Position numbers and translations under genes: made by a program
In this document: in pieces, positions 6,818 through 14,925 of the stretch
How positions within the stretch are numbered: the stretch's first letter is position 1
Layout of the letters: every line of letters starts with the position of its first letter
From: RGIG8785 sp045655245
GTDB taxonomy: Bacteria; Bacillota; Clostridia; RGIG8785
NCBI GenBank assembly: GCA_045655245.1
Contig: JAZOOX010000054.1
Coordinates: 1-56,543, forward strand
DNA: 56,543 bases
Reading direction: 5' to 3'
Notes under the pieces: generated by a model
The model's input: only the letters and a program-made list of their open reading frames with translations
Database searches by the model: none
What the model was told of the DNA's origin: nothing

Positions 6818-9800
6818 AAATATTTAACAGTTCGCACATTATTTTAGCCGTTTCTGCGCGCGTTGCAGCGTTTTCTGGGCGAATACTGCCATCGGTATAC
6901 CCGCCGATAATCCCCAGTTCTGCCGCAGAAGAAAAATAGCCTTGTGCCCACGAAGGAATCCGTTCAGCATCACTGAAATCAAGTGATTTTACTGCGGTAT
7001 TTAATACCATAGCACGACCAATCATTGTGATCATTTCAGCTCTCGTAATTGCATCATTGGGCGATAAGGTATTGCTCGAAGTTCCTTTTATGATGTTCAA
7101 TCGATAAGCAACCGCCCAATAAGGCAACGCCCACTCCTCTATTTTGCCATAATCCTTAAAGAAGGTCAGGGCGTAGTTATCATCATCCGTTGGCACGCCA
7201 AGAGTAGATATAAGCATCTTTACAAACTCGCTCCGTGTAATTGGGGCATCGGGCATGAACGAAGTGGTAGAATAACCAGAAACGACTTTATTATGCCAAA
7301 GGGGTTTAACATACTCTTCCGACCAGGTCCCGATCACATCTTCGAAAGGCAGCGCATCAGCCAGGCAAAGAACGTAGCGGCCACAACCTCTTACTATAGC
7401 ATGAACCTTATTATCACGCCAAACGCCAACAGATTCCTGCAAATAACGCTTTGTTTGCTGGTCATACCGCAGCAAGAGATAAGTTTTTTCTTTGTCGTCT
7501 TCAAAATTTTCATATATCAGATCTGCAGCTCTCCCAAAGCGTTTATCCCCCTGATAATCGGTAATTTCAACAACAAAACCGCATTGGTTCAGACCACGAT
7601 AATTTGAAAGGTCGACAGAAACGTCTTCAGACCAAACCCCCAGTAACACATCTTCCTCAAAGCTATCCTGAAGGAACGAAAGAGCAAATCCCGTTTCAGA
7701 CCGGATCACGCCACCATTGACCGCAGAAAGGAAATAGTCGATCTTCGGCAGTTCGTTCCCCGAGACAACAAAAGGCAGGACGATAGTATCTTGTAATTGG
7801 CCAAAACACATCGAGCGAACCGTCAGATTAACCTTTAAAACATACTGGTTTCCGGAATATAAAACGGTATTCGGACGAATATGTACTGTCCTCCGGTCCT
7901 CAGAGGGGACAATTGTTACATTTAAGAGATTTCCGTCAGGGTCACGCAATTCAAACGACTCTTTGGTGACCGTGTTAATATTCAAGGGTTGCGAAAACTC
8001 CAGCGTAATAGAGGGTTCTTCTTCCGCCAACTCACCGCCCCGAATATTGGTATCCTGCAGTTCCAACAAAACGGAAAAAGGTGAATGATAAAATTCGTAG
8101 CCTGAAAGTGGAATTCCGTCACGGGTCAAAAACAATTCGTAAACACCAACCGAAAGGGGCATCAAATCTGTTTTTGTCAAGAAAAGAGTACCATCCTCTA
8201 AGACCCTCTCGCCAATATTAACCGCTTCGGAAAAGGCATAAGAACGACCCAAAAGAATTCCGTAAGAACCGGAGTCCTCGGCATTTTCAACCTTTACTGC
8301 ATAGGACAACGTGCCGTCCTCGGCCAAAAACGCTTCGACCGACTTCACGATCGGATTCGATGTAACACAAACCATTGCGTCAGAAAGCACGGTTTCGTTG
8401 GTTGAAAGAACCACCTTGTAAACACCTTCATGTAACGGCTCGCTCAAAACTAAGGTGTGCTTGTACTGATAGTAAGTGTCATAATTGTATTCGGTGCGAA
8501 CAGCGCGAACAGAAACATCTTTGTAGGGATCTAAAAGGTCGATGACCGAGAAGGAAATTTGATTTAAGGGGATGTTGGTCAATTGAGAGAAGACGGTAAT
8601 CTCGGTATCGTTAACAAACGATGAATGGTCATCACGAACCAAAAGTGCCGCATCTGCAGTGTCGTCCCCATACAACGGCTCGCCCGTAAACAGAATCTCG
8701 TTGCCATATGAAACAACCAGCGAATAAGTTTCACCTGCATACATCGGAGCATCAACTTTCAATTTTCCGCAATACTGGCGTTCCGCTTCCATAGAAAGCA
8801 AAGTCAAACTCCCGTCTGCCAGGGTTGCAACAGTATTCCCAAGGGAATCAACCAACGCAAAAGATAACATCTGCGGGTCGGCTACAACAACACCATAACA
8901 GGAAAAATGCAACTCATTTTGTGATACGGGAAGTCCCCCCGGCAGTGTCATATCAAGAATTTCTGCATAATAAGCAGAGTTGTTCATTACACGAACAATA
9001 TAGTTTTCGCCTTGGTCGATTAAATAGATTTCATGACCGTCGATGGTCAGCATATAGCTGTAAAGCCCGCTTTCCTCTAATGCATCGTTAACCTGCATCT
9101 CAACCAAAAGATGGGTATTATAATATCCGTTTTGTCTTGCACGGGTAACCGACTTCACATCCGTAGACGATGCAACAGGTTGTGGCTGATCAAAAACAAC
9201 GTAACCTCCGTTTTCCTGGCGGGCAAACTTCATGAGTTGAACATCGATTCTTGCATCAGCGAGGACAGAATAGTTAACCATTTCAAAATGAGCAACGAAT
9301 TCCTTTGCGGTCGGATGCAATACAACAGGGTTAACATTTACTTTTTGCGGAATAAAAAGCCCCAAAAGATCATTGGTATAGTTAAACTGTACCAATGTGC
9401 CATCGGCGCCAAGTATCATCCCCTGTCCGTCGGTAAGCGGCGTGCCGACATCAATATTCACAATGCCGTCCTCGGGAATCGTAATGACCCCACAAGGGAT
9501 TTCACCATAAGTGTTGTCATTCAGATAAAGGTCATACTCAACACCGTAAGGAGCATTAGCAAACGTCAAACTGATAGAACTGAGGTCGTAAGGCATCGCA
9601 TTCGAAACAAAGAACCGCGTTTGAGGAGAACAATATGCTTCCTTCACACCATAGGAACGAGCACCGTTATAAGACAAGCTGACCCTGTAGGGTTCACCTT
9701 CTTTTAAAATAGCGGACGAATTGACCTGCATATGCAAGACGATAGCCTGAATCCCGCTTTCTTTTTGATATCCGTTAACCTCACCATACCCAAAGAGTAA

Positions 9801-10718
9801 GGTGTCATAATATTGATAGGAAACGTTTTTTGCAACGCGGGCTCCTGTTGAGTCGTACAAAAAAGCAGACAGATTCTTGGGGTCTAGCTGGAAACCCGTA
9901 ACAATGATATCAAAGGTGTTAACACCTGCAATCAACGGATGTAACTGATTCTCTCCATATAAAAAATCATCAGGGCCAACTGCAGAAATGTTATAGATAA
10001 TCGGTGCATCTACCGCCTCTACGAAACAAGTTTCCTGATACGAAACCAATTTTTCGTCTAAGTTGAAATAAAGGTGGTATGTCCCTTCCGGAATTGCACT
10101 CGTTTGGAAAAGAGTAATCATTTCAAGATACGAAAGACCGTCAATGCCGGACGGCGTTTTTGTAAGCATACTTCCCACAAGATTTTCGGATGAAAAATCC
10201 AAGTAGGTAGTAGCCACCATTTGTCGCGCATCATTGAGCATCGAAGCTTCCAGGATTGCATCGTCGTCCACCAAAAAATCCTGCAAAAAGATTCTGTACT
10301 GTCCCTGAGCCGTCGGTATCTGTTCGAGTATCGTTTTAGGGTTACGCTGTGCATATTCAACAGTAAAATCATACTTTCTAGAGAAAGCGGAGCCTTTCTC
10401 TTCCACAGTCAAAACAAACCGATATGTACCATAAGGCCATTGCTCCTCTCTTGCGAAGCGAACCTCTGTTGCAGAATCTGTAACAGCGACAGAAAATTCG
10501 TCATTGGTAACCACAGCAACAAGAGTGTTATCTGCGCTTCGTAACTCGCCGAAGAAGCGATGGTTATCATAATTCGAGGGCAACGCAAAAAAGCCGAACG
10601 AAAGTTCGGCTGTATCATAATACCCTATCCAGCCGTCGGCCTCGCCTGCAAAAGAGGTATAGCAAAACGCAGCAATGACGGCGAACACACAAACAACACC
10701 AGCAAAAAACTTTTTCAC
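6816..10718 (-). CDS. large cell-surface protein with three C-terminal SLH domains
   Basis: This 1,300-residue exported protein has a signal peptide (basic KK, hydrophobic core, cleavage likely after SFA near residue 24). A very long beta-rich region follows with no recognised enzyme domain. A bacterial Ig-like domain of the SbsA/Big_5 type lies around 905-1000 (SITLEFSQPLN to YVLKVNLTV). Three S-layer-homology repeats fill about 1128-1300, each with the TRAE or TRSE core. SLH domains bind pyruvylated wall polymers, so it sits on the cell surface. GTG at 10718 was chosen because GGGAGGGG lies five bases upstream. It is read from the metK transcript. Its role is unknown. Confidence 0.88.
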   Translation of the reverse strand: MKKFFAGVVCVFAVIAAFCYTSFAGEADGWIGYYDTAELSFGFFALPSNYDNHRFFGELRSADNTLVAVVTNDEFSVAVTDSATEVRFAREEQWPYGTYRFVLTVEEKGSAFSRKYDFTVEYAQRNPKTILEQIPTAQGQYRIFLQDFLVDDDAILEASMLNDARQMVATTYLDFSSENLVGSMLTKTPSGIDGLSYLEMITLFQTSAIPEGTYHLYFNLDEKLVSYQETCFVEAVDAPIIYNISAVGPDDFLYGENQLHPLIAGVNTFDIIVTGFQLDPKNLSAFLYDSTGARVAKNVSYQYYDTLLFGYGEVNGYQKESGIQAIVLHMQVNSSAILKEGEPYRVSLSYNGARSYGVKEAYCSPQTRFFVSNAMPYDLSSISLTFANAPYGVEYDLYLNDNTYGEIPCGVITIPEDGIVNIDVGTPLTDGQGMILGADGTLVQFNYTNDLLGLFIPQKVNVNPVVLHPTAKEFVAHFEMVNYSVLADARIDVQLMKFARQENGGYVVFDQPQPVASSTDVKSVTRARQNGYYNTHLLVEMQVNDALEESGLYSYMLTIDGHEIYLIDQGENYIVRVMNNSAYYAEILDMTLPGGLPVSQNELHFSCYGVVVADPQMLSFALVDSLGNTVATLADGSLTLLSMEAERQYCGKLKVDAPMYAGETYSLVVSYGNEILFTGEPLYGDDTADAALLVRDDHSSFVNDTEITVFSQLTNIPLNQISFSVIDLLDPYKDVSVRAVRTEYNYDTYYQYKHTLVLSEPLHEGVYKVVLSTNETVLSDAMVCVTSNPIVKSVEAFLAEDGTLSYAVKVENAEDSGSYGILLGRSYAFSEAVNIGERVLEDGTLFLTKTDLMPLSVGVYELFLTRDGIPLSGYEFYHSPFSVLLELQDTNIRGGELAEEEPSITLEFSQPLNINTVTKESFELRDPDGNLLNVTIVPSEDRRTVHIRPNTVLYSGNQYVLKVNLTVRSMCFGQLQDTIVLPFVVSGNELPKIDYFLSAVNGGVIRSETGFALSFLQDSFEEDVLLGVWSEDVSVDLSNYRGLNQCGFVVEITDYQGDKRFGRAADLIYENFEDDKEKTYLLLRYDQQTKRYLQESVGVWRDNKVHAIVRGCGRYVLCLADALPFEDVIGTWSEEYVKPLWHNKVVSGYSTTSFMPDAPITRSEFVKMLISTLGVPTDDDNYALTFFKDYGKIEEWALPYWAVAYRLNIIKGTSSNTLSPNDAITRAEMITMIGRAMVLNTAVKSLDFSDAERIPSWAQGYFSSAAELGIIGGYTDGSIRPENAATRAETAKIMCELLNI

Positions 10719-10737
10719 GCATTCCCCTCCCAAAGGT

Positions 10738-11907
10738 TTATTTTACGTGATTCAGCAGCAATTCAACACGGTCGCATTTTTCCCAAGGAAGATCCAGTTC
10801 TTCGCGACCGAAGTGCCCATAGGCAGAAACATCTTTATAGATTGGGCGCTGTAAGTCCAGTTCTTTAATAATCATTGCAGGACGAAGGTCGAAACAAGCA
10901 GCGACAGCTGCTTCGATTTTCGCCTTATCAATCGTCTCAGTTCCAGCAGTATCAATCAACACGGAAACAGGCTTTGCAACACCGATTGCGTAAGCAATCT
11001 GAATTTCGCAACGCTTTGCCAATCCTGCCTTAACAATATTTTTTGCCACATATCTTGCCGCATAGGCCGCAGAACGGTCAACCTTGGTCGGATCCTTGCC
11101 CGAAAAAGCGCCGCCGCCGTGCTTGGCATAACCGCCATAGGTATCGACAATAATTTTACGGCCCGTAAGACCACTATCCCCATGAGGTCCGCCAATTACA
11201 AAACGTCCCGTCGGATTAATCAGCACTTTTGTTTCCTTGTCCATTAAGTCAGCGGGAACAATCGGTTTAACAACGTACTCGAGAATATCTTTTGCAATCT
11301 GTTCCTGAGAAATCTCGGACGCATGTTGGCTGGAAACGATAATAGTATCAACACGAACAGGAACTCCATCTTCGTACTCAATGGTGACCTGCGTTTTGCC
11401 GTCAGGTCTTAAATATGCCAAAGTACCCTCTTTGCGTACTTTGGTTAATTGTTTTGCCAAACGATGTGCCAACGAGATCGGCAACGGCATTAACTCGGGT
11501 GTTTCGTCACATGCAAAACCAAAAACCATTCCCTGATCCCCTGCACCGATGGTCTCTTCTGCTCCTTCTTTGCTCTCTAAAGCGTTGTCTACGCCAAGGG
11601 CAATATCAGAAGATTGCTTATCAATAGAAGTCAAAACAGCACAAGTATTACAATCAAAACCGTAGTCGGAATGATTATAACCGACTTCATCAATTGCTTT
11701 GCGAACGATTTCGGGGATATTATAAGTGCAATTGGTTGTAATTTCGCCAACCACCATAACCATACCGGTAGTAGCAACCGTTTCACACGCTACTCGGGCA
11801 GTCTTATCCTGCGCCAGAATGGCATCTAAAATAGAATCGGAAATACGGTCACAAATCTTATCAGGATGCCCCTCTGTCACCGACTCTGAAGTAAAAAAGC
11901 TACGCAT
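10738..11907 (-). CDS. metK: S-adenosylmethionine synthetase
   Basis: The 389-residue enzyme joins methionine and ATP to S-adenosylmethionine. Family signatures are visible: FTSESVTEGHPDK at the N-terminus, GAGDQG and the glycine-rich phosphate loop GGGAFSGKDPTKVDRSAAY. Length is normal. The start has AGGAGG upstream and a good promoter about 50 bases away. The leader is too short for an S-box (SAM-I) riboswitch, and none is visible. Only 19 bases separate it from the SLH gene downstream, which probably shares the transcript. Confidence 0.97.
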   Translation of the reverse strand: MRSFFTSESVTEGHPDKICDRISDSILDAILAQDKTARVACETVATTGMVMVVGEITTNCTYNIPEIVRKAIDEVGYNHSDYGFDCNTCAVLTSIDKQSSDIALGVDNALESKEGAEETIGAGDQGMVFGFACDETPELMPLPISLAHRLAKQLTKVRKEGTLAYLRPDGKTQVTIEYEDGVPVRVDTIIVSSQHASEISQEQIAKDILEYVVKPIVPADLMDKETKVLINPTGRFVIGGPHGDSGLTGRKIIVDTYGGYAKHGGGAFSGKDPTKVDRSAAYAARYVAKNIVKAGLAKRCEIQIAYAIGVAKPVSVLIDTAGTETIDKAKIEAAVAACFDLRPAMIIKELDLQRPIYKDVSAYGHFGREELDLPWEKCDRVELLLNHVK

Positions 11908-11956
11908 ATATAATTCCTCCTTGGTGTAATTCGAAAAAGATACATTACTTTATCTT

Positions 11957-11985
11957 ATTATAGTCTTTTTTGTCATTAATTGCAA
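11957..11985 (-). promoter_or_regulatory. metK promoter
   Basis: On the minus strand TTGCAA (11985-11980) and TATAAT (11962-11957) are separated by 17 bp. The 237-base gap between metK and galactokinase otherwise holds only the divergent promoter; no riboswitch fold was recognised in it. Confidence 0.75.
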
Positions 11986-12085
11986 TAGTATTTACATAAA
12001 AAAGAGGCCAAAGCTTTTTTATTTGTATAAAAATCGGTTCAGAGTAGGTTTTATATCATCATGGAAATAAAATTTAAAATAATTG

Positions 12086-12114
12086 TTGAAAAAAGGTTTA
12101 CAAAAAGGTATAAT
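12086..12114 (+). promoter_or_regulatory. galactokinase gene promoter
   Basis: TTGAAA (12086-12091) and TATAAT (12109-12114) are separated by 17 bp, about 30 bases before the start codon. Confidence 0.8.
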
Positions 12115-12144
12115 GGATAAAGAAACAAGTAACGGAGGCTTTAA

Positions 12145-13449
12145 ATGAAAACAATTTCCGATGTTCAAAACTTTTTAACCCAAACCAAAACGAAGGAGTT
12201 GTTTATCGCACTGTACGGCAACAACCCTGCTGAGTTAGAACGTCAGATTTCCCGATATGAGAATCTGGCAAAACTCTTTTTTGACCATTTCGGTGAAAAA
12301 GAGGTAACGCTGTTTAGTTCCCCCGGTCGTACTGAAATTGGCGGTAATCATACCGACCACAATCTCGGGAAAGTGTTAACCGGCAGCATCAACCTGGATG
12401 CCGCTTGCGTTGCATCCAAAAATAACGAAAACAAAGTCCGCATTTACGATTTAAAATACAACGAAGACTTCACCATCGACATCAATGCCCTGGAACGCGA
12501 TCCCTCCGATCGCGGTTCTTATGCACTGGTAAAAGGTCTGTTAAAAGGCTTTTCAGAGCTGGGCGGGAAAATTGGCGGTTTCGACGCCTGTATCAGCAGT
12601 GAGGTAATTGCTGCCGCAGGTGTTAGTTCTTCTGCTTGCTTTGAAATGCTTATCTGTGCAATTTTGAACTCCTTTTACAATAACAACGCAGTAGATAAAG
12701 TGATTCATGCCCGTGCAGGTCAATATGCCGAAAACAATTACTGGGACAAGGCTTCCGGATTATTAGACCAAACCGCATGTGCTTTTGGAGGTATGGTTAC
12801 CATCGATTTCGAAACCCCCACGGCACCCAAGGTAGAAAAACTTTCCTTCGATTTCTCCAAACAAGGCTATGACCTGTTGATCGTCAATACCGGTGGAAGC
12901 CACGCTAATTTAAGCCCCGAGTACTCCTCGATTCCCAATGAAATGAAGCAAGTTGCCGCTTTCTTCGGCAAACAGCACTGCCGCGAAATCACCAAGGAAA
13001 TGATTTTTGAAAATCTTCCGAAACTTCGCGAAGCCACCGGCGACCGCGCAATTCTGCGTGCCTTGCACTTCTTAGCCGAGAACGAACGCGTTGATGCGCA
13101 AGTTGCGGCACTGAAAAATGATGATTTTGCAACCTTCCTAACCAAAATCACCGAATCGGGAAACTCATCTTGGAAATGGCTTCAAAACTGCTACGTAAAC
13201 GAGGTACCTAACGAACAGGGCATTACGCTTATGCTCTCACTGACCGAACTGTTTTTGACAAACCATGAAGGTGGTGCTTGCCGTGTTCACGGCGGCGGTT
13301 TTGCAGGGGTTATTGCAGTCTGGCTCCCCAGCCACCTCACCGAGGAATACACCCGCTACATTGAAGGGATTGTCAATGAAAAAGTGGTGTATAAAATGTT
13401 TATCCGCCCCTACGGTGCCATTGATATTTGTGAAACAACAAAAAACTAA
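12145..13449 (+). CDS. galK: galactokinase
   Basis: The 434-residue GHMP-family kinase phosphorylates galactose at C1 in the Leloir pathway. The galactokinase signature SPGRTEIGGNHTDHN is present near residues 60-75, the ATP loop VIAAAGVSSSACFE near 150-165, and the C-terminal GGGFAGVI motif near 378-385. It is longer than most bacterial galactokinases (about 390) because of an N-terminal extension of roughly 40 residues. It is a single-gene unit with its own promoter and terminator; no galT or galE lies nearby. Activity on another sugar is possible. Confidence 0.85.
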   Translation: MKTISDVQNFLTQTKTKELFIALYGNNPAELERQISRYENLAKLFFDHFGEKEVTLFSSPGRTEIGGNHTDHNLGKVLTGSINLDAACVASKNNENKVRIYDLKYNEDFTIDINALERDPSDRGSYALVKGLLKGFSELGGKIGGFDACISSEVIAAAGVSSSACFEMLICAILNSFYNNNAVDKVIHARAGQYAENNYWDKASGLLDQTACAFGGMVTIDFETPTAPKVEKLSFDFSKQGYDLLIVNTGGSHANLSPEYSSIPNEMKQVAAFFGKQHCREITKEMIFENLPKLREATGDRAILRALHFLAENERVDAQVAALKNDDFATFLTKITESGNSSWKWLQNCYVNEVPNEQGITLMLSLTELFLTNHEGGACRVHGGGFAGVIAVWLPSHLTEEYTRYIEGIVNEKVVYKMFIRPYGAIDICETTKN

Positions 13450-13452
13450 ACT

Positions 13453-13484
13453 AAAAGCGGTTGCTCTGGAGCAACCGCTTTTTA
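13453..13484. terminator. bidirectional terminator between galK and the serine recombinase
   Basis: A long GC-rich stem, AAAAGCGGTTGC with its complement GCAACCGCTTTT, has a small loop and A and T runs on its two sides, so it can stop transcripts from both directions. It overlaps the stop codon of the recombinase gene. Confidence 0.9.
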
Positions 13485-14789
13485 ATTGATAAAAATGCTG
13501 ATAAATCCCTGATTATCAACGGCGATCCGTTTGGCAATTATCGATAACGTTTCTTTGGTTATCACCACTTTTGGAATGGGCAAAAAACGGAGATTTTCTG
13601 TCATCATCAGCCTTTCTTCCAGTCCCTTTTTACGCTCGTTATATTCTCTTAGTTTTCGTTCGAACAATCCCCTTGGAAATCCTTCCAAAAGGCTGTCCTC
13701 ATACAATCTTTCTGTTTTCATATCAATTTGTTTTATCTCGTTTATCAGTTCTGTTTTGTCCTTTGCGACTTTATTCTCTTTTTTCCTCCAGCGTTTTTCT
13801 CGCTTCGTTAACAACTCATCAAGCGCAAATGCGATTTCCTCATCTAAAGTACTTTCCAGCGTCTTGTGAGCCTGGCAGCGTCTCTTTCCGCTGTGGTTGT
13901 ATCCCGAACATACAAACCCCACTTTAGTGCCGAACATACGCCTGGTAAAAGACGATTCGCATTCAGCGCAAAATAATTTTCCTGCATACTTATGCGATGC
14001 AACCCGTTTCCTGTCCATAAGCCGCGCCTGTACCGATTCAAAAAGTTCCCTGGGAACAATCGCCTGATGGTGGTTTTCTATCACAACCGGCTTCTCATTA
14101 ATTCTTCGTTTATGATTGACCGTGCTTACCCTTCCCGATAGATATACCCCGCAATAGCATGCGTTTCTTAAAATGCGCGATACCTTCTGACACGACCAGT
14201 GTTCCCAAGGCGCCTCTTTTTCGAGCGTTCGTGCCAAATCACTCATCCCAGCTCCTTTGGAAAAACTCTCGAAAATCCGAAAAACCTTTTTCGCTTCTTC
14301 CGGAACCGCAACCAGTTGATCTTCTGCGATTCTATAGCCATAAGGCGCTTTGATCAAAAGCTCTCCCCGCTCCATTTTATGTCGCAAGACCCTTCTGATT
14401 TTTTCCCCGTCTTCTTTTGCACGCCGCTCATTGATCCAAGCAAATAACCCAAAAAGCTTTTCGTCATAATGCTCGCTCTCCAAAAAGAGTGTCACGCCGT
14501 TTTCTTCCAAGAATCGAATGAACATGAGGCTTTCCAACTGATCGCGGCCGATTCTCGACGTATCTTTTGCAACAAAAGCACCAATATTTTCGGTTTCGAT
14601 CCAGTTTTTCACCACAGACAAACGTCCAAAATCTGTTCCGCTTTTGTTGTCGTCCATCACAATATGCACCGGTTTGAGTTCTTTGCGCCTGCAAAACTGC
14701 AAGAGAATGTCCCGTTGAGTTTCGATTCTTTCGTAGCGTTCGCCACCGTCATCCCGACTTTCCCGACAATAAACAATCGCGTTTAACAT
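13482..14789 (-). CDS. large serine recombinase
   Basis: The 435-residue product starts with a resolvase domain: YCRES supplies the catalytic serine at residue 11, and DTSRIGRD and the conserved glutamines and arginines follow. A recombinase domain comes next (EKIRRVLRHKMERGEL then PYGY), then a zinc ribbon (CAEC...CSGYNHSGKRRC, about 275-310) and a coiled coil (about 330-400). This is the layout of SpoIVCA-type and integrase enzymes that cut and rejoin att sites. No other mobile genes are adjacent, so it may be a domesticated or stranded integrase. Its ATG overlaps the end of a small upstream ORF. Confidence 0.9.
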   Translation of the reverse strand: MLNAIVYCRESRDDGGERYERIETQRDILLQFCRRKELKPVHIVMDDNKSGTDFGRLSVVKNWIETENIGAFVAKDTSRIGRDQLESLMFIRFLEENGVTLFLESEHYDEKLFGLFAWINERRAKEDGEKIRRVLRHKMERGELLIKAPYGYRIAEDQLVAVPEEAKKVFRIFESFSKGAGMSDLARTLEKEAPWEHWSCQKVSRILRNACYCGVYLSGRVSTVNHKRRINEKPVVIENHHQAIVPRELFESVQARLMDRKRVASHKYAGKLFCAECESSFTRRMFGTKVGFVCSGYNHSGKRRCQAHKTLESTLDEEIAFALDELLTKREKRWRKKENKVAKDKTELINEIKQIDMKTERLYEDSLLEGFPRGLFERKLREYNERKKGLEERLMMTENLRFLPIPKVVITKETLSIIAKRIAVDNQGFISIFIN

Positions 14790-14881
14790 CGCAATTCTTG
14801 GACCAGTCTATAAAGCATTAGATCCAAGGCCTCCTCGCTCTTGAAATAAAAGGTCACACGCCCAATTGTTACAGACAGCAA
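14783..14881 (-). CDS. small ORF coupled to the serine recombinase (candidate)
   Basis: An open frame of 32 codons starts at TTG 14881, with GGAGG about ten bases upstream, and ends in TGTTAA, which overlaps the recombinase ATG. The second half (KSEEALDLMLYRLVQEL) looks like an amphipathic helix. The overlap suggests translational coupling. The ribosome binding site lies inside the ABC-F terminator hairpin, so translation may depend on that fold. I do not recognise a family, and it could be a leader peptide or chance. Confidence 0.4.
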   Translation of the reverse strand: MLSVTIGRVTFYFKSEEALDLMLYRLVQELRC

Positions 14882-14916
14882 AAAGCACACACCTCCGTCC
14901 TAAGGTATGTGCTTTT
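14881..14916 (-). terminator. terminator after the ABC-F gene
   Basis: On the minus strand AAAAGCACATACCT pairs with AGGTGTGTGCTTTT around an 8-nt loop, with a T run at the end. The right arm contains a GGAGG that may serve as the ribosome binding site of the small ORF that follows. Confidence 0.85.
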
Positions 14917-14925
14917 AATGTTGTC

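Noticed and set aside
12000..12060. Weak hairpin with a T run in the metK-galK gap
   Set aside because: The arms are too short and mismatched to call a terminator.
11908..12144. SAM riboswitch before metK
   Set aside because: The predicted promoter leaves a leader of about 45 bases, too short for an S-box, and no such fold is visible.
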